Shown here: one piece after another, positions 19,244 through 27,794 of the stretch
How the letters are laid out: every line of letters begins with the position of its first letter
How positions within the stretch are numbered: position 1 is the stretch's first letter
Assembly (NCBI GenBank): GCA_014116815.1
Contig: JACGYV010000011.1
Span: 1-61,117, forward strand
Direction of reading: 5' to 3'
DNA length: 61,117 bases
Source: Holosporaceae bacterium 'Namur'
Lineage (GTDB): Bacteria; Pseudomonadota; Alphaproteobacteria; Rickettsiales; Midichloriaceae
Position numbers and translations under genes: made by a program
Notes under the pieces: model-generated
Told to the model about the DNA's origin: nothing
Seen by the model: the letters and a program-made list of their open reading frames with translations, nothing else
Database searches by the model: none

Positions 19244-19917
19244 TGATGTTAAATAAAATTATATTTTTAACAATATTTACTGTTTTAGCTATAGTGTTTT
19301 ATAGAAACGGAAATATAGACTTAGCAGTCTCAGGTTATTTTTATGATCATTTGCGCGGATTCTATTTAAAAGAAAGTTTGTTTGCAAAATTCACCCATAA
19401 AGTTGTGCCCTTAATTGTAGGTATCTTCATTACAGGAGCAGTAATTTTGGGGACTAGAAAACTTTTAAAGGTAAAATCAGTAAACCCTAAACACTACATA
19501 AAAATTATTTATGTAATGTTGGTGTGTATTGCAGGTCCCGGAATAGTAGTAAATATGGTATTTAAAGAAAACTTCGGCAGGGCAAGACCGATCCAAGTTG
19601 AGAATTTCAGCGGAACAGCAAAGTTTACCCCTGCATTTGTCATTGCTAATCAATGTAACACTAATTGCTCCTTCGTTTCCGGGCATGCTTCAATAGGATT
19701 TGTCTTTTTTGCTTTTGCCTTTATTAATAAGGGTAGAAAACGCATGATGTATAATATTTTAGCAATTAGTTTAGGTTCCATATTCGGTTTGGGGAGAATT
19801 ATTCAAGGTGCCCATTTTTTAAGTGATGTTATATTTTCGGGTGCCTTTGTATATATAACCGCGTATATTTTAGCTTTACTTATTTTACCTAAGGAAGAAA
19901 CTGCGACTTCGACATAA
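19243..19917 (+). CDS. PAP2-family lipid phosphatase (LpxE/LpxF- or PgpB-like)
   Basis: 224 residues, about six TM helices with the three PAP2 motifs in order: KENFGRARP (about residues 108-116), CSFVSGHAS (about 141-149) and GRIIQGAHFLSDVIFSG (about 183-199). The membrane-facing site would remove phosphate from a lipid such as lipid A, undecaprenyl diphosphate or phosphatidylglycerophosphate. Translational coupling (TAATG) with the ArnT-like transferase favours lipid A 1- or 4'-dephosphorylation or carrier recycling for that enzyme. Which of these it is cannot be decided here. Confidence 0.88.
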   Translation: MMLNKIIFLTIFTVLAIVFYRNGNIDLAVSGYFYDHLRGFYLKESLFAKFTHKVVPLIVGIFITGAVILGTRKLLKVKSVNPKHYIKIIYVMLVCIAGPGIVVNMVFKENFGRARPIQVENFSGTAKFTPAFVIANQCNTNCSFVSGHASIGFVFFAFAFINKGRKRMMYNILAISLGSIFGLGRIIQGAHFLSDVIFSGAFVYITAYILALLILPKEETATST

Positions 19918-20005
19918 AAATTTATTTTATACATTGTTAACTTTTTATTAATAAATGCTTAAGTATACTATTTATTAGATATAAATTAATAGTTGTATCC
20001 CTGTA

Positions 20006-21025
20006 GTGAAAGAATTTAGTAAGAATAAAAAATTAATTATCAGCTATGTAATACCAATTATTTTAGTAATTCTAGTAGGTATTTATTACCTAAAAGAGGT
20101 CGGATATGTCGGAACTGATAACGCTTATATAAAAGCAGGGAAAATATATATCAGCTCTGAAGTAAACGGGAAAGTAGTAAAGATAGAGGTTAAAGAAAAT
20201 GAAAGAGTTGAAAAGGGAAGAATTCTAATAACTATTGATGATGAGCCGTACCATATTGCTTTAAATCAAGCTAAAGCTAACCTTGACAGTATCGTAAACG
20301 GTATAGAAGTATTAAAGGCGCAGTATCTTGAAAATACTGAAAGCTTAAAGCTTGCAGTAATGAATAAAGATTATGCGCAGCGGGAATTTTACAGAGCATC
20401 AGAACTTGCAAAGAAGCGTGCCGGAACTGAAGCTCAAGTAGATGCTGCCGCCAATAAACTCAATGGAACCAAGCAGCAGATTGCTATACTTGAGCAGGAG
20501 AGGAGACAATTAATAATTAATTTATCAGGTGATCCTCTAATTTTAGTTGAAAAACATCCCAAATATATTGAAGCTAAAGCGAGCGTAGAACATGCTGAAC
20601 TAAATTTAAAACGCACGGTATTAAGAGCTCCTAATAACGGCATAGTTAGCCAAGTTAGCACACTAAGTGTAGGAGACTATGTAGCAACCGGCTCATCTCT
20701 CTTTAGCATAGTGCTTTTGGATGATATTTGGGTAGAAGCAAATTTAAAAGAAACCGATTTAACAAATGTCAAAGCAGGGCAAAAAGTTAAAGTTATGATA
20801 GATACTTTTCCTAATTTGAAAGTAGAAGGTGCGGTTGAAAGCGTAGGTGCGGCAAGCGGCGCTGAATTTAGTATCCTTCCTCCGCAAAATGCTACCGGAA
20901 ATTGGGTGAAGATAGTGCAAAGAATACCGGTGCGTATATCAATTGAGCAGCCCGATAGCACTTTACCTTTACGTGCGGGTATGAGTGCAGTAATTCAGAT
21001 TAATACTAAGTCTTCGGCGGAATAA
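20006..21025 (+). CDS. emrA: HlyD-family membrane fusion protein, EmrA-like
   Basis: 339 residues: a single N-terminal TM anchor (residues 9-27), biotinyl-lipoyl-like halves (VGTDNAYIKAGKIYISSEVNGKVVKIEVKEN and LKRTVLRAPNNGIVSQVS) flanking a coiled-coil hairpin (about 85-190), then a beta-barrel domain. It is the periplasmic adaptor of a tripartite MFS efflux pump. The start is GTG at 20006. It is three bases ahead of the EmrB-like transporter. A TolC-type outer-membrane partner is not in the window. Confidence 0.92.
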   Translation: MKEFSKNKKLIISYVIPIILVILVGIYYLKEVGYVGTDNAYIKAGKIYISSEVNGKVVKIEVKENERVEKGRILITIDDEPYHIALNQAKANLDSIVNGIEVLKAQYLENTESLKLAVMNKDYAQREFYRASELAKKRAGTEAQVDAAANKLNGTKQQIAILEQERRQLIINLSGDPLILVEKHPKYIEAKASVEHAELNLKRTVLRAPNNGIVSQVSTLSVGDYVATGSSLFSIVLLDDIWVEANLKETDLTNVKAGQKVKVMIDTFPNLKVEGAVESVGAASGAEFSILPPQNATGNWVKIVQRIPVRISIEQPDSTLPLRAGMSAVIQINTKSSAE

Positions 21026-21028
21026 GAG

Positions 21029-22558
21029 ATGAGAGTAGGGATACAAACACTCTTCTCCAATCAGACATTAGTAACGATTTCAGTAATGCTTGCGGCTATA
21101 ATGCAGACTTTGGATACAACGATTGCAAACGTTGCCCTGCCTTATATGCAAAGTACATTATCCGCGACTCAGGATCAGATTACCTGGGTTTTAACTTCTT
21201 ATATCGTTGCTGCGGCGATAATGACTTTACCCACCGGTATATTAAGTAATAAGTTAGGTAGGAAGAAATATTTTATATGGTCAATAATCGGGTTCACGGT
21301 TTCTTCCATGTTATGCGGAACTGCTTTATCTTTAACTGAAATGGTTTTATTCAGGATGTTGCAAGGAGTATTCGGTGCGGCACTAGTTCCCCTCTCTCAA
21401 GCAATTTTACTCGATAGCTACCCGAAAGAAAAGCATGGAGTTGCTATGGCGATGTGGGGGTTCGGCATTATGATCGGACCTATACTAGGGCCTACACTCG
21501 GGGGATATCTGACGGAATATTATAGTTGGCGCTGGGTGTTTTTTATAAATTTACCTTTCGGTATTTTAGCCTTACTTGGAGTTATCGTGTCAGTTTCCGA
21601 TGAAGCAAAACTAACTAATCAAAAATTTAATATTGCCGGATTTTTACTTGTCGGCATAGCTGTCGGAGCACTGCAATTGATGCTGGATAGAGGGGAGATA
21701 AAAGGTTGGTTTTCTTCAACCGAGATTATTATCGAAACTGTAATCGCATTTTTTGCATTTTATTTTTTTATCATGCATCTGTTTAACTCAAAAACACCTT
21801 TTATAACTCCCGGCCTGTTTCTTGACAGAAACTTTGTAGCAAGCGTAATCATGGTTTCAATAATAGGTATAATTTTATACGCTTCATTATCATTACTTAC
21901 ACCCTTCCTGCAAAGCTTAAAAGGTTATCCCGTGTTAACTACCGGCTTGGTGCTTGCGCCGAGAGGGGTAGGGACTATGGTAGCAATGATTATAGTCGGG
22001 CGTTTAATTACTAAGGTTGATACACGAATGCTTATTACCTTCGGGTTAGTATTGATTTTATTTTCATTATGGCAAATGATAAACTTTTCGCCGGACGTTA
22101 ATATCTCGCTTTTAGTTGGAAGCGGATTAATTCAAGGGTTCGGGTTTGTATTTGTTCCTTTAAGCACTATTGCCTTTTCTACAATAAATCCGACTCAAAG
22201 GACGGAAGCGGCCTCACTTTACAGCTTGATGAGAAATATCGGAAGCAGTATAGGTATCTCAATATCAACTAATATTCTAGCTGAAAAAACTCAAATGATG
22301 CATGCCGCCATCTCAGAAAGCATAACACCGTTTAATCACCTTCTTCATTCTTCTTTATTCCCAAGCGCGTGGGATATCAATACTATAAAGGGACTGGCCA
22401 GTCTTAATAACGAAATTACCAGACAAGCGCAGGCAATTGCATATATTAACGATTTTGCATTCTTAATGTATATTTGTGCAGCCTCTCTGCCTCTTGTGCT
22501 TTTACTGAAAAAAAACGAAATTGAGAAGAAAGCGGATATAACCGCAATCGCAGATTAA
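21029..22558 (+). CDS. emrB: DHA2/EmrB-family 14-TM MFS exporter
   Basis: 509 residues, about 14 TM helices. Motifs: MLAAIMQTLDTTIANVALPYM in TM1, GILSNKLGRKKYF (MFS motif A, TM2-3 loop), RMLQGVFGAALVPLSQAILLDSYP and GFGIMIGPILGPTLGGYLTEYYSWRWVFFINLPFGI (motif C region). EmrB exports hydrophobic drugs with EmrA across both membranes. Its end overlaps the convergent mutM by four bases, and the intergenic space is fully used. Confidence 0.93.
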   Translation: MRVGIQTLFSNQTLVTISVMLAAIMQTLDTTIANVALPYMQSTLSATQDQITWVLTSYIVAAAIMTLPTGILSNKLGRKKYFIWSIIGFTVSSMLCGTALSLTEMVLFRMLQGVFGAALVPLSQAILLDSYPKEKHGVAMAMWGFGIMIGPILGPTLGGYLTEYYSWRWVFFINLPFGILALLGVIVSVSDEAKLTNQKFNIAGFLLVGIAVGALQLMLDRGEIKGWFSSTEIIIETVIAFFAFYFFIMHLFNSKTPFITPGLFLDRNFVASVIMVSIIGIILYASLSLLTPFLQSLKGYPVLTTGLVLAPRGVGTMVAMIIVGRLITKVDTRMLITFGLVLILFSLWQMINFSPDVNISLLVGSGLIQGFGFVFVPLSTIAFSTINPTQRTEAASLYSLMRNIGSSIGISISTNILAEKTQMMHAAISESITPFNHLLHSSLFPSAWDINTIKGLASLNNEITRQAQAIAYINDFAFLMYICAASLPLVLLLKKNEIEKKADITAIAD

Positions 22559-23370
22559 AATTGACATTTCGGGCAGTAGAAGGTTGACCTGCCGGCCATT
22601 TTATTATTTAAAATTCTTTCTTCACATATATAACATTTCTTGCCCACTCTACCGTAAACCATAAATTTATGCTGAAAATAACCGATATCACCGCTTGACC
22701 TGACATAGTCCCTTAAAGTTGAGCCGCCTGATTCTATAGCTTCCAGTAAAACTAATTTAATCATTTCACAGAGAGTGGTAATTTCTTCCTTGTTTAATGA
22801 TTTTGCTGCACGAAGAGGGGAAATCTTAGCTCTAAATAAGCTTTCCGCTGCATAAATATTACCAACCCCCACAATTAACGAGGCATCCATAAGCAAAGGC
22901 TTAATCGGAGCAGATCTGTTTTTAAATATTTCATGTAAATAATCCGGGTTAAGGGCAGGGGTTAGCGGTTCGATCCCAAGGTTTTTAAATAGCGGATGTG
23001 CTGCTATTTCCGACCCCAGTATTACCGTATAAAGCCCGAATCTTCTTGCATCATTAAAAATTAACTTACTATCCCCAGTTAAGTCAATTTCCAGGTGATT
23101 ATGTTTATTACTTTTGGGCTCAGTATTTAAAAGAATTTTACCGGACATTCCTAAATGGATTATTAATATATTATTATCTTCAAGGTGGATTAATATATAT
23201 TTTGACCTTCTGGCGAGATCCGTAATTCTCTTATTTAAAAGTAAATTGCCAAAGTTTGCGGGAGGGGCAATTCTAAACTTTTTACCTGAGGTATTAATGC
23301 TTAAAATTTTCTTACCAATTATAGGATAAAGAGAGTTTTTTACAGTTTCAACCTCAGGTAATTCAGGCAT
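22555..23370 (-). CDS. mutM: Formamidopyrimidine-DNA glycosylase
   Basis: 271 residues. Catalytic Pro after Met (MPELPEVETVKNSL), Lys in the HLGMSGK-type loop and the C-terminal zinc finger CYICEERILNNKMAGRSTFYCPKC, i.e. C-X2-C...C-X2-C. It excises 8-oxoguanine and nicks by beta/delta elimination. Three DNA-repair glycosylase/mismatch genes (here, 14932 and 24833) are within 12 kb. Convergent with the EmrB gene (4-base overlap). Confidence 0.96.
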   Translation of the reverse strand: MPELPEVETVKNSLYPIIGKKILSINTSGKKFRIAPPANFGNLLLNKRITDLARRSKYILIHLEDNNILIIHLGMSGKILLNTEPKSNKHNHLEIDLTGDSKLIFNDARRFGLYTVILGSEIAAHPLFKNLGIEPLTPALNPDYLHEIFKNRSAPIKPLLMDASLIVGVGNIYAAESLFRAKISPLRAAKSLNKEEITTLCEMIKLVLLEAIESGGSTLRDYVRSSGDIGYFQHKFMVYGRVGKKCYICEERILNNKMAGRSTFYCPKCQF

Positions 23371-23383
23371 TTTATACCTCTAT

Positions 23384-24694
23384 TTAATTAACTTTTGCTC
23401 TTCCTAAAGATATATAAGTGAACCCTGAGTTACTCATTTCCTCTCTTGAATAAATATTCCTCAAATCAACTATTATCGGCTGTTGCATGCATTTCTGTAA
23501 TTGCTGAAGATCAAGAGTTTTAAACTCAGCCCATTCGGTAATTATACAAAGTGCTTCCGCATTATTTGCTGCGCTGAATAAATCATTACAATATTCGATA
23601 CTATCGCCGAATATCTTCTTTGCTTCTTCCATACCTTTAGGGTCATATGCCTTAATTACGGCGCCCTTATTTTTAAGTACATTTATAATATCTATACTTG
23701 CGCTGTCTCGCATATCATCAGTTTCAGCTTTAAAAGTCAGACCCAAAATTGCAATAGTCTTGCCGTTGATATCACCATTTAAAGCGGATATCACTTTACT
23801 TGCCATTTTTCGCTTACGTCTATCATTTGAATCGATGACCGCATTAATAATTAAACTTGGAATAGAAGCATCATATGCCGCTTTCGCAAGAGCAAGAGTA
23901 TCTTTGGGGAAACATGAGCCGCCGTATCCCGGCCCCGGTTTTAAGAAGTGCTTGCCGATTCTTTTATCCGATCCTATCCCGTTCGCAATATCTTCGATAT
24001 TTCCGCTGAACTCCTCGGCTATATCGGAAATTTCATTAATAAACGCTACCTTCATGGCAAGGAATGCATTCGCGGCATATTTAATAATTTCAGCGGTGCT
24101 GTTATCGGTAAACTCAATATGTGTATCATTCGCTACAACGGGTGCATAAAGTTTTCTGGCGATTTCTTTTGATTCCTCGTCCATAGTGCCTATTACTATC
24201 CTATCAGGATAAAAGAAATCATTTACCGCCGAGCCTTCACGGAGGAATTCAGGGTTGGAAATAATACTAAATTTTAAATCCCGCCTCTTTTCTTCCAATG
24301 TTTTTTTAACCCTATTTGCGGTGCCGACCGGAACGGTTGATTTTATAATGATATACTTATCATGGCTTACGTATTTTGCTATATCTTCCAACACCGAATC
24401 CAAGTAAGTCATATTAGCATTGCCGTCTTTAGTTGCAGGAGTTCCGACTGCTATTACTAAAATATCCGCTTTATCAAGTAATGATTTATCAGTTGAAAAA
24501 TGCAAGTTACCATTCTTATAATTTTTGATTACCAGTTCTTCTAAACCCGGTTCGTAAATCGGGATTACACCATCTTTGAGTGCATTAATTTTAGTAACAT
24601 CATTATCAATGCAATTGACTTCAATACCGAAGTTGGCAAAACATGTGCCTGCAACCAACCCGACATAACCTGTGCCTATAACCGTAACTTTCAT
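23384..24694 (-). CDS. ugd: UDP-glucose 6-dehydrogenase
   Basis: 436 residues. N-terminal NAD fold MKVTVIGTGYVGLVAGTCFA, ADILVIAVGTPATKDGNANM, STVPVGTANRVKK, the catalytic Cys in KPGPGYGGSCFPKDTLALAK and the C-terminal GKTIAILGLTFKAETDDMRDSAS. It oxidises UDP-glucose to UDP-glucuronate, the entry to capsule, exopolysaccharide and L-Ara4N synthesis. Just 13 bases from mutM; together they look like one minus-strand transcript. The ArnT-like gene nearby makes a lipid A sugar use conceivable; other arn genes are not seen. Confidence 0.95.
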   Translation of the reverse strand: MKVTVIGTGYVGLVAGTCFANFGIEVNCIDNDVTKINALKDGVIPIYEPGLEELVIKNYKNGNLHFSTDKSLLDKADILVIAVGTPATKDGNANMTYLDSVLEDIAKYVSHDKYIIIKSTVPVGTANRVKKTLEEKRRDLKFSIISNPEFLREGSAVNDFFYPDRIVIGTMDEESKEIARKLYAPVVANDTHIEFTDNSTAEIIKYAANAFLAMKVAFINEISDIAEEFSGNIEDIANGIGSDKRIGKHFLKPGPGYGGSCFPKDTLALAKAAYDASIPSLIINAVIDSNDRRKRKMASKVISALNGDINGKTIAILGLTFKAETDDMRDSASIDIINVLKNKGAVIKAYDPKGMEEAKKIFGDSIEYCNDLFSAANNAEALCIITEWAEFKTLDLQQLQKCMQQPIIVDLRNIYSREEMSNSGFTYISLGRAKVN

Positions 24695-24832
24695 ATAAAA
24701 TATTTAATATAAAATTATTTTTGCAGATTAATAGATTTTTATTTTATTAGCAATTTTAGAATGATTTAAAACCATTTATTCTCTATAATTACGGATGTAA
24801 AAGATATAAACTGCTTATAAAAAATAATCTGC

Positions 24833-26677
24833 ATGAAAATTAAAAGACTTACCGAAAAGACAATTAATAGAATAGCCGCGGGAGAAGTTATCGAGAGACC
24901 ACTTTCAGTGATTAAGGAGCTGGTGGAAAACTCAATAGATGCCGGTGCAAAAAATATTGTTATTGAGATTGAACGGGGAGGAAGGAACTTAATTATAATT
25001 ACTGATGACGGGGAAGGGATTACTAAGGATGATCTTTTACTTGCTATTGAGCGCCATGCAACCTCAAAACTAAGTGAAGATGATATTTGCAATATAAATT
25101 TTCATGGCTTCAGAGGTGAAGCTTTGCCCTCGATTGCTTCAGTTAGTAGAATGAAGATTACCAGTAAGCATATAAGTTCAAATGATGCATGGCAAATTGA
25201 AGTTTTAGGCGGTGAAGTACAAAACTTAACTCCGGCAGGTTTAAAACAGGGCACGGTAGTAGAAGTTAGAGATTTATTTTATTTTACGCCCAATCGGCTT
25301 AAGTTTTTAAAATCCGAAAGTTCGGAAATTAGCGTATGTACTGATTTGATAAATCGATTTGCGCTTTGCCATTGCCATATTTCTTTTAAGTTTATTTCAG
25401 ACGGAAGAGTAATATTAAATTATAAACCGAATCAAACCGACTTAAGCGGAGAGGATACCAGGGTAGGGGATATACTCGGTGCAGACTTTTTAAAAAATTC
25501 AGTAAAAGTAAGTTTTAGCCGGGATTATTTATCATTTAAAGGATACACTTCACTTCCCACCTATAGTAGAAAGACTTCGGTAAATTATTTAACCTACGTA
25601 AATAGAAGAATAATTAAGGATAAATTCTTTATAGGAGCCGTAAAAGCAGCTTATAATGGGCTGATACCGCATGATAGGTATCCTATGATTGCCCTATTTT
25701 TAGAAATTGATCCTTATGAAGTGGATGTTAACGTGCATCCGACTAAAGCAGAGGTGCGTTTTAAGGATGAAAACTTTATTCGCGGTACTTTAATTTCCGA
25801 GATAAGAAAGGCAATTGCACAGGCAAGCGCTCCTCAAGCAAGTGGTGAAACAAATCCGCCTAAACTATATCATCCCCAGATTAGCCTCTTATCACCAAGG
25901 TCGATAATTCAGTCTTCGCTTAATATTAATCGATTTGTGGATGAAAAACCTCAGGCTAAAACTTTTAGTAATAATTTTAATCGTGAGGTTAGCACATCAC
26001 AAATACATGATTCGATAACTGATAGCTTTAGGCCTGTAAGCGTTAAGGTTATGGAGAATGAGCCGAAAGAAAAAATAGAAGAAACAAATACCGATTCTTT
26101 TCCCTTAGGTTTTGCTAAGTGCCAAATTAATAATACTTTTATTATTTCGGAAACTAAGGATGGGTTTATAATAATCGACCAACATGCAGCGCATGAGAGA
26201 TTGGTGCTTGAGAAGATGAAAAAGGCAATGCAGGAAAATAGGGTAAAAAGCCAACCGTTACTTGTTCCGGAAGTAGTTGAGGTTGGGGCGGCCATGGCAG
26301 AAAAGATTTTAGAATTTTCTTTAAGCTTAAAAAAATTCGGTATTGTGATTGAAAGAAACGGTTTATCACAAATTTTAGTCAGGGAAGTGCCGTATTTGCT
26401 TGGTAAGCTTGATATTAGAAGCTTTATCTTTGACCTGGCTGATAATATTTCGGAATATAATACAATTACCAATCTCGATGAAAAGCTTGATGAGATACGC
26501 GGCAATATTGCCTGCCATTCGAGTATAAGGGCAGGAAGAAAGCTGTCCGTTGAGGAAATGAACGCAATACTAAGGGAAATGGAAAATACCCCTTTCTCCT
26601 CGCAATGTAATCACGGTAGGCCAACTTTTAGAAAGTTATCTTTATACGAACTACATAAAATGTTTGAAAGAACTTAA
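24833..26677 (+). CDS. mutL: DNA mismatch repair protein MutL with endonuclease motif
   Basis: 614 residues. N-terminal GHKL ATPase: EVIERPLSVIKELVENSIDAG, DDGEGI and GFRGEALPSIASV. C-terminal domain has DQHAAHERLVLE (from residue 449), an exact match to the DQHA(X)2E(X)4E endonuclease metal motif, plus ACHSSIRAG and CNHGRPT of the same site. So this MutL nicks the strand itself and repair does not need MutH/Dam methylation, as in most bacteria. The long linker (about 340-415) is Ser/Asn-rich. The clamp gene dnaN is 18 kb away in the same window. No adjacent partner. Confidence 0.96.
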   Translation: MKIKRLTEKTINRIAAGEVIERPLSVIKELVENSIDAGAKNIVIEIERGGRNLIIITDDGEGITKDDLLLAIERHATSKLSEDDICNINFHGFRGEALPSIASVSRMKITSKHISSNDAWQIEVLGGEVQNLTPAGLKQGTVVEVRDLFYFTPNRLKFLKSESSEISVCTDLINRFALCHCHISFKFISDGRVILNYKPNQTDLSGEDTRVGDILGADFLKNSVKVSFSRDYLSFKGYTSLPTYSRKTSVNYLTYVNRRIIKDKFFIGAVKAAYNGLIPHDRYPMIALFLEIDPYEVDVNVHPTKAEVRFKDENFIRGTLISEIRKAIAQASAPQASGETNPPKLYHPQISLLSPRSIIQSSLNINRFVDEKPQAKTFSNNFNREVSTSQIHDSITDSFRPVSVKVMENEPKEKIEETNTDSFPLGFAKCQINNTFIISETKDGFIIIDQHAAHERLVLEKMKKAMQENRVKSQPLLVPEVVEVGAAMAEKILEFSLSLKKFGIVIERNGLSQILVREVPYLLGKLDIRSFIFDLADNISEYNTITNLDEKLDEIRGNIACHSSIRAGRKLSVEEMNAILREMENTPFSSQCNHGRPTFRKLSLYELHKMFERT

Positions 26678-26804
26678 TTATAAGTTTTGCGAAAAATCTC
26701 AATATTAACCTTATATATTCATAAATATAACATTAATATTTTTTTACTTTAATATTTATATATAAATCTATATAATATTGCAAAATAATTAATTATTTAA
26801 TATT

Positions 26805-27587
26805 ATGAAAAATGATACTCAGATTAACTATTTACGTAAATTATTAGAAGAATTTAAAGTTATATGGATGAAAGGAGATACTAATGAGATTGATAATTTT
26901 ATAGAAAATTATTCTAAATCTCTTAAAGACTTTAATTACTTTGTAGAGTGTTTAGAAAAATTACCCGAACTTTTTAAAACAACTGTTATTTTATTATCCG
27001 ATACTCATGACGGTTTGTTTTGTAATATTACAGAAAGTGCAGTGATTAATGGAAATTCTAAATTATTAAAACTATGCTTAGAAGCTAATAAATCATTAAA
27101 TCATATCAATGTGAACTATGATTATGACGGGGATGACGTAAAACCTATACTTCACCGTGCGGTTATCTTCAGTAACGTTGATTGTGTAAATTTGCTACTT
27201 GAAGAAGGTGCAAATCCATATTTAAAAGATTATAAGGGGAAAATCCCGATCAATTATTCAAAAGATGGAGGCATAACAGAACTTTTACTTTCATGGATGC
27301 AAAAAGGAAAAACTTCCAATAAACGTGATAGAGAAGACTTTGAAGGTTCTGATAAGAAAGAAGAAAACACTTCTAGTAAAAAAGTGAAAAGTGAAGAATG
27401 TTGTGTAGAGCTGGATTCTAAACAACGCGATGAGCAAATTGAAAAAAGGCGACTTGCAGATTCTGCTAAAAAACACAGTCAAGATATTACAAAATTTTTC
27501 AAATCTCAAGATAAACCCCCGCTTGGTAAACATTCCGAAAAAATATCTAAGGAAAGTAAGGACAAGGGTAAAGAGCAGGCTTTGTAG
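26805..27587 (+). CDS. Ankyrin-repeat protein with basic C-terminal tail, candidate host-directed effector
   Basis: 260 residues. N-terminal helical region (1-75), then two to three ankyrin units: NITESAVINGNSKLLKLCLEA (loose), KPILHRAVIFSNVDCVNLLLEEGANP and KDYKGKIPINYSK (about residues 75-165). From 166 onward the sequence becomes highly charged and disordered: SNKRDRE, SSKKVKSEE (KKVK, 192-195, a monopartite NLS-like cluster) and HSQDITKFFKSQ (224-235). The last fits a PCNA-interacting box Q-x-x-h-x-x-a-a except at position 1 (Ser225; Ile228, Phe231, Phe232 fit). Lys/Ser-rich tail follows. Features suggest a secreted, possibly nuclear-acting protein; this is inference, and no secretion signal was identified. 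Codon use is like its surroundings. AT-rich promoter region upstream. Confidence 0.75.
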   Translation: MKNDTQINYLRKLLEEFKVIWMKGDTNEIDNFIENYSKSLKDFNYFVECLEKLPELFKTTVILLSDTHDGLFCNITESAVINGNSKLLKLCLEANKSLNHINVNYDYDGDDVKPILHRAVIFSNVDCVNLLLEEGANPYLKDYKGKIPINYSKDGGITELLLSWMQKGKTSNKRDREDFEGSDKKEENTSSKKVKSEECCVELDSKQRDEQIEKRRLADSAKKHSQDITKFFKSQDKPPLGKHSEKISKESKDKGKEQAL

Positions 27588-27613
27588 AGTTATATCTGAA
27601 AAATCTAGTAGGA

Positions 27614-27673
27614 AGCATGCGCCTCGCGGCTATTTATGGCGCGTGCTCGAATAAATTACATAGTAATTTATTC
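27614..27673. repeat. Two adjacent hairpins downstream of the ankyrin gene
   Basis: AGCATGCGCC (27614-27623) pairs with GGCGCGTGCT (27638-27647) over 10 bp with one G-U; directly after it GAATAAATTAC (27649-27659) and GTAATTTATTC (27663-27673) form a perfect 11-bp hairpin with a 3-base loop. The first is GC-rich in an AT-rich region. Role unknown (mRNA end, transcript boundary or structured RNA). Confidence 0.55.
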
Positions 27674-27758
27674 ACAAACTCAGTTTAATTTTTTACAATT
27701 TAACCATGCTCCATGCATGTAGGATATTCGACTTAATACACTATATATAATTTTTAAT

Positions 27759-27793
27759 AAAAAAGTCGGAGTTTATTTTATTGCCGACTTTTT
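27759..27793 (-). terminator. Rho-independent terminator of the acpP-fabF-mltG run (bidirectional)
   Basis: AAAAAGTCGG (27760-27769) pairs perfectly with CCGACTTTTT (27784-27793), 14-base loop, with A and T runs on both sides so it can act in both directions. It sits one base beyond the mltG stop (minus strand) and also lies 170 bases beyond the ankyrin gene. Confidence 0.8.
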
Positions 27794-27794
27794 A

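Noticed and set aside
27430..27654. 74-codon frame overlapping the ankyrin gene
   Set aside because: Out-of-frame reading of the Lys-rich tail, running into the hairpins.
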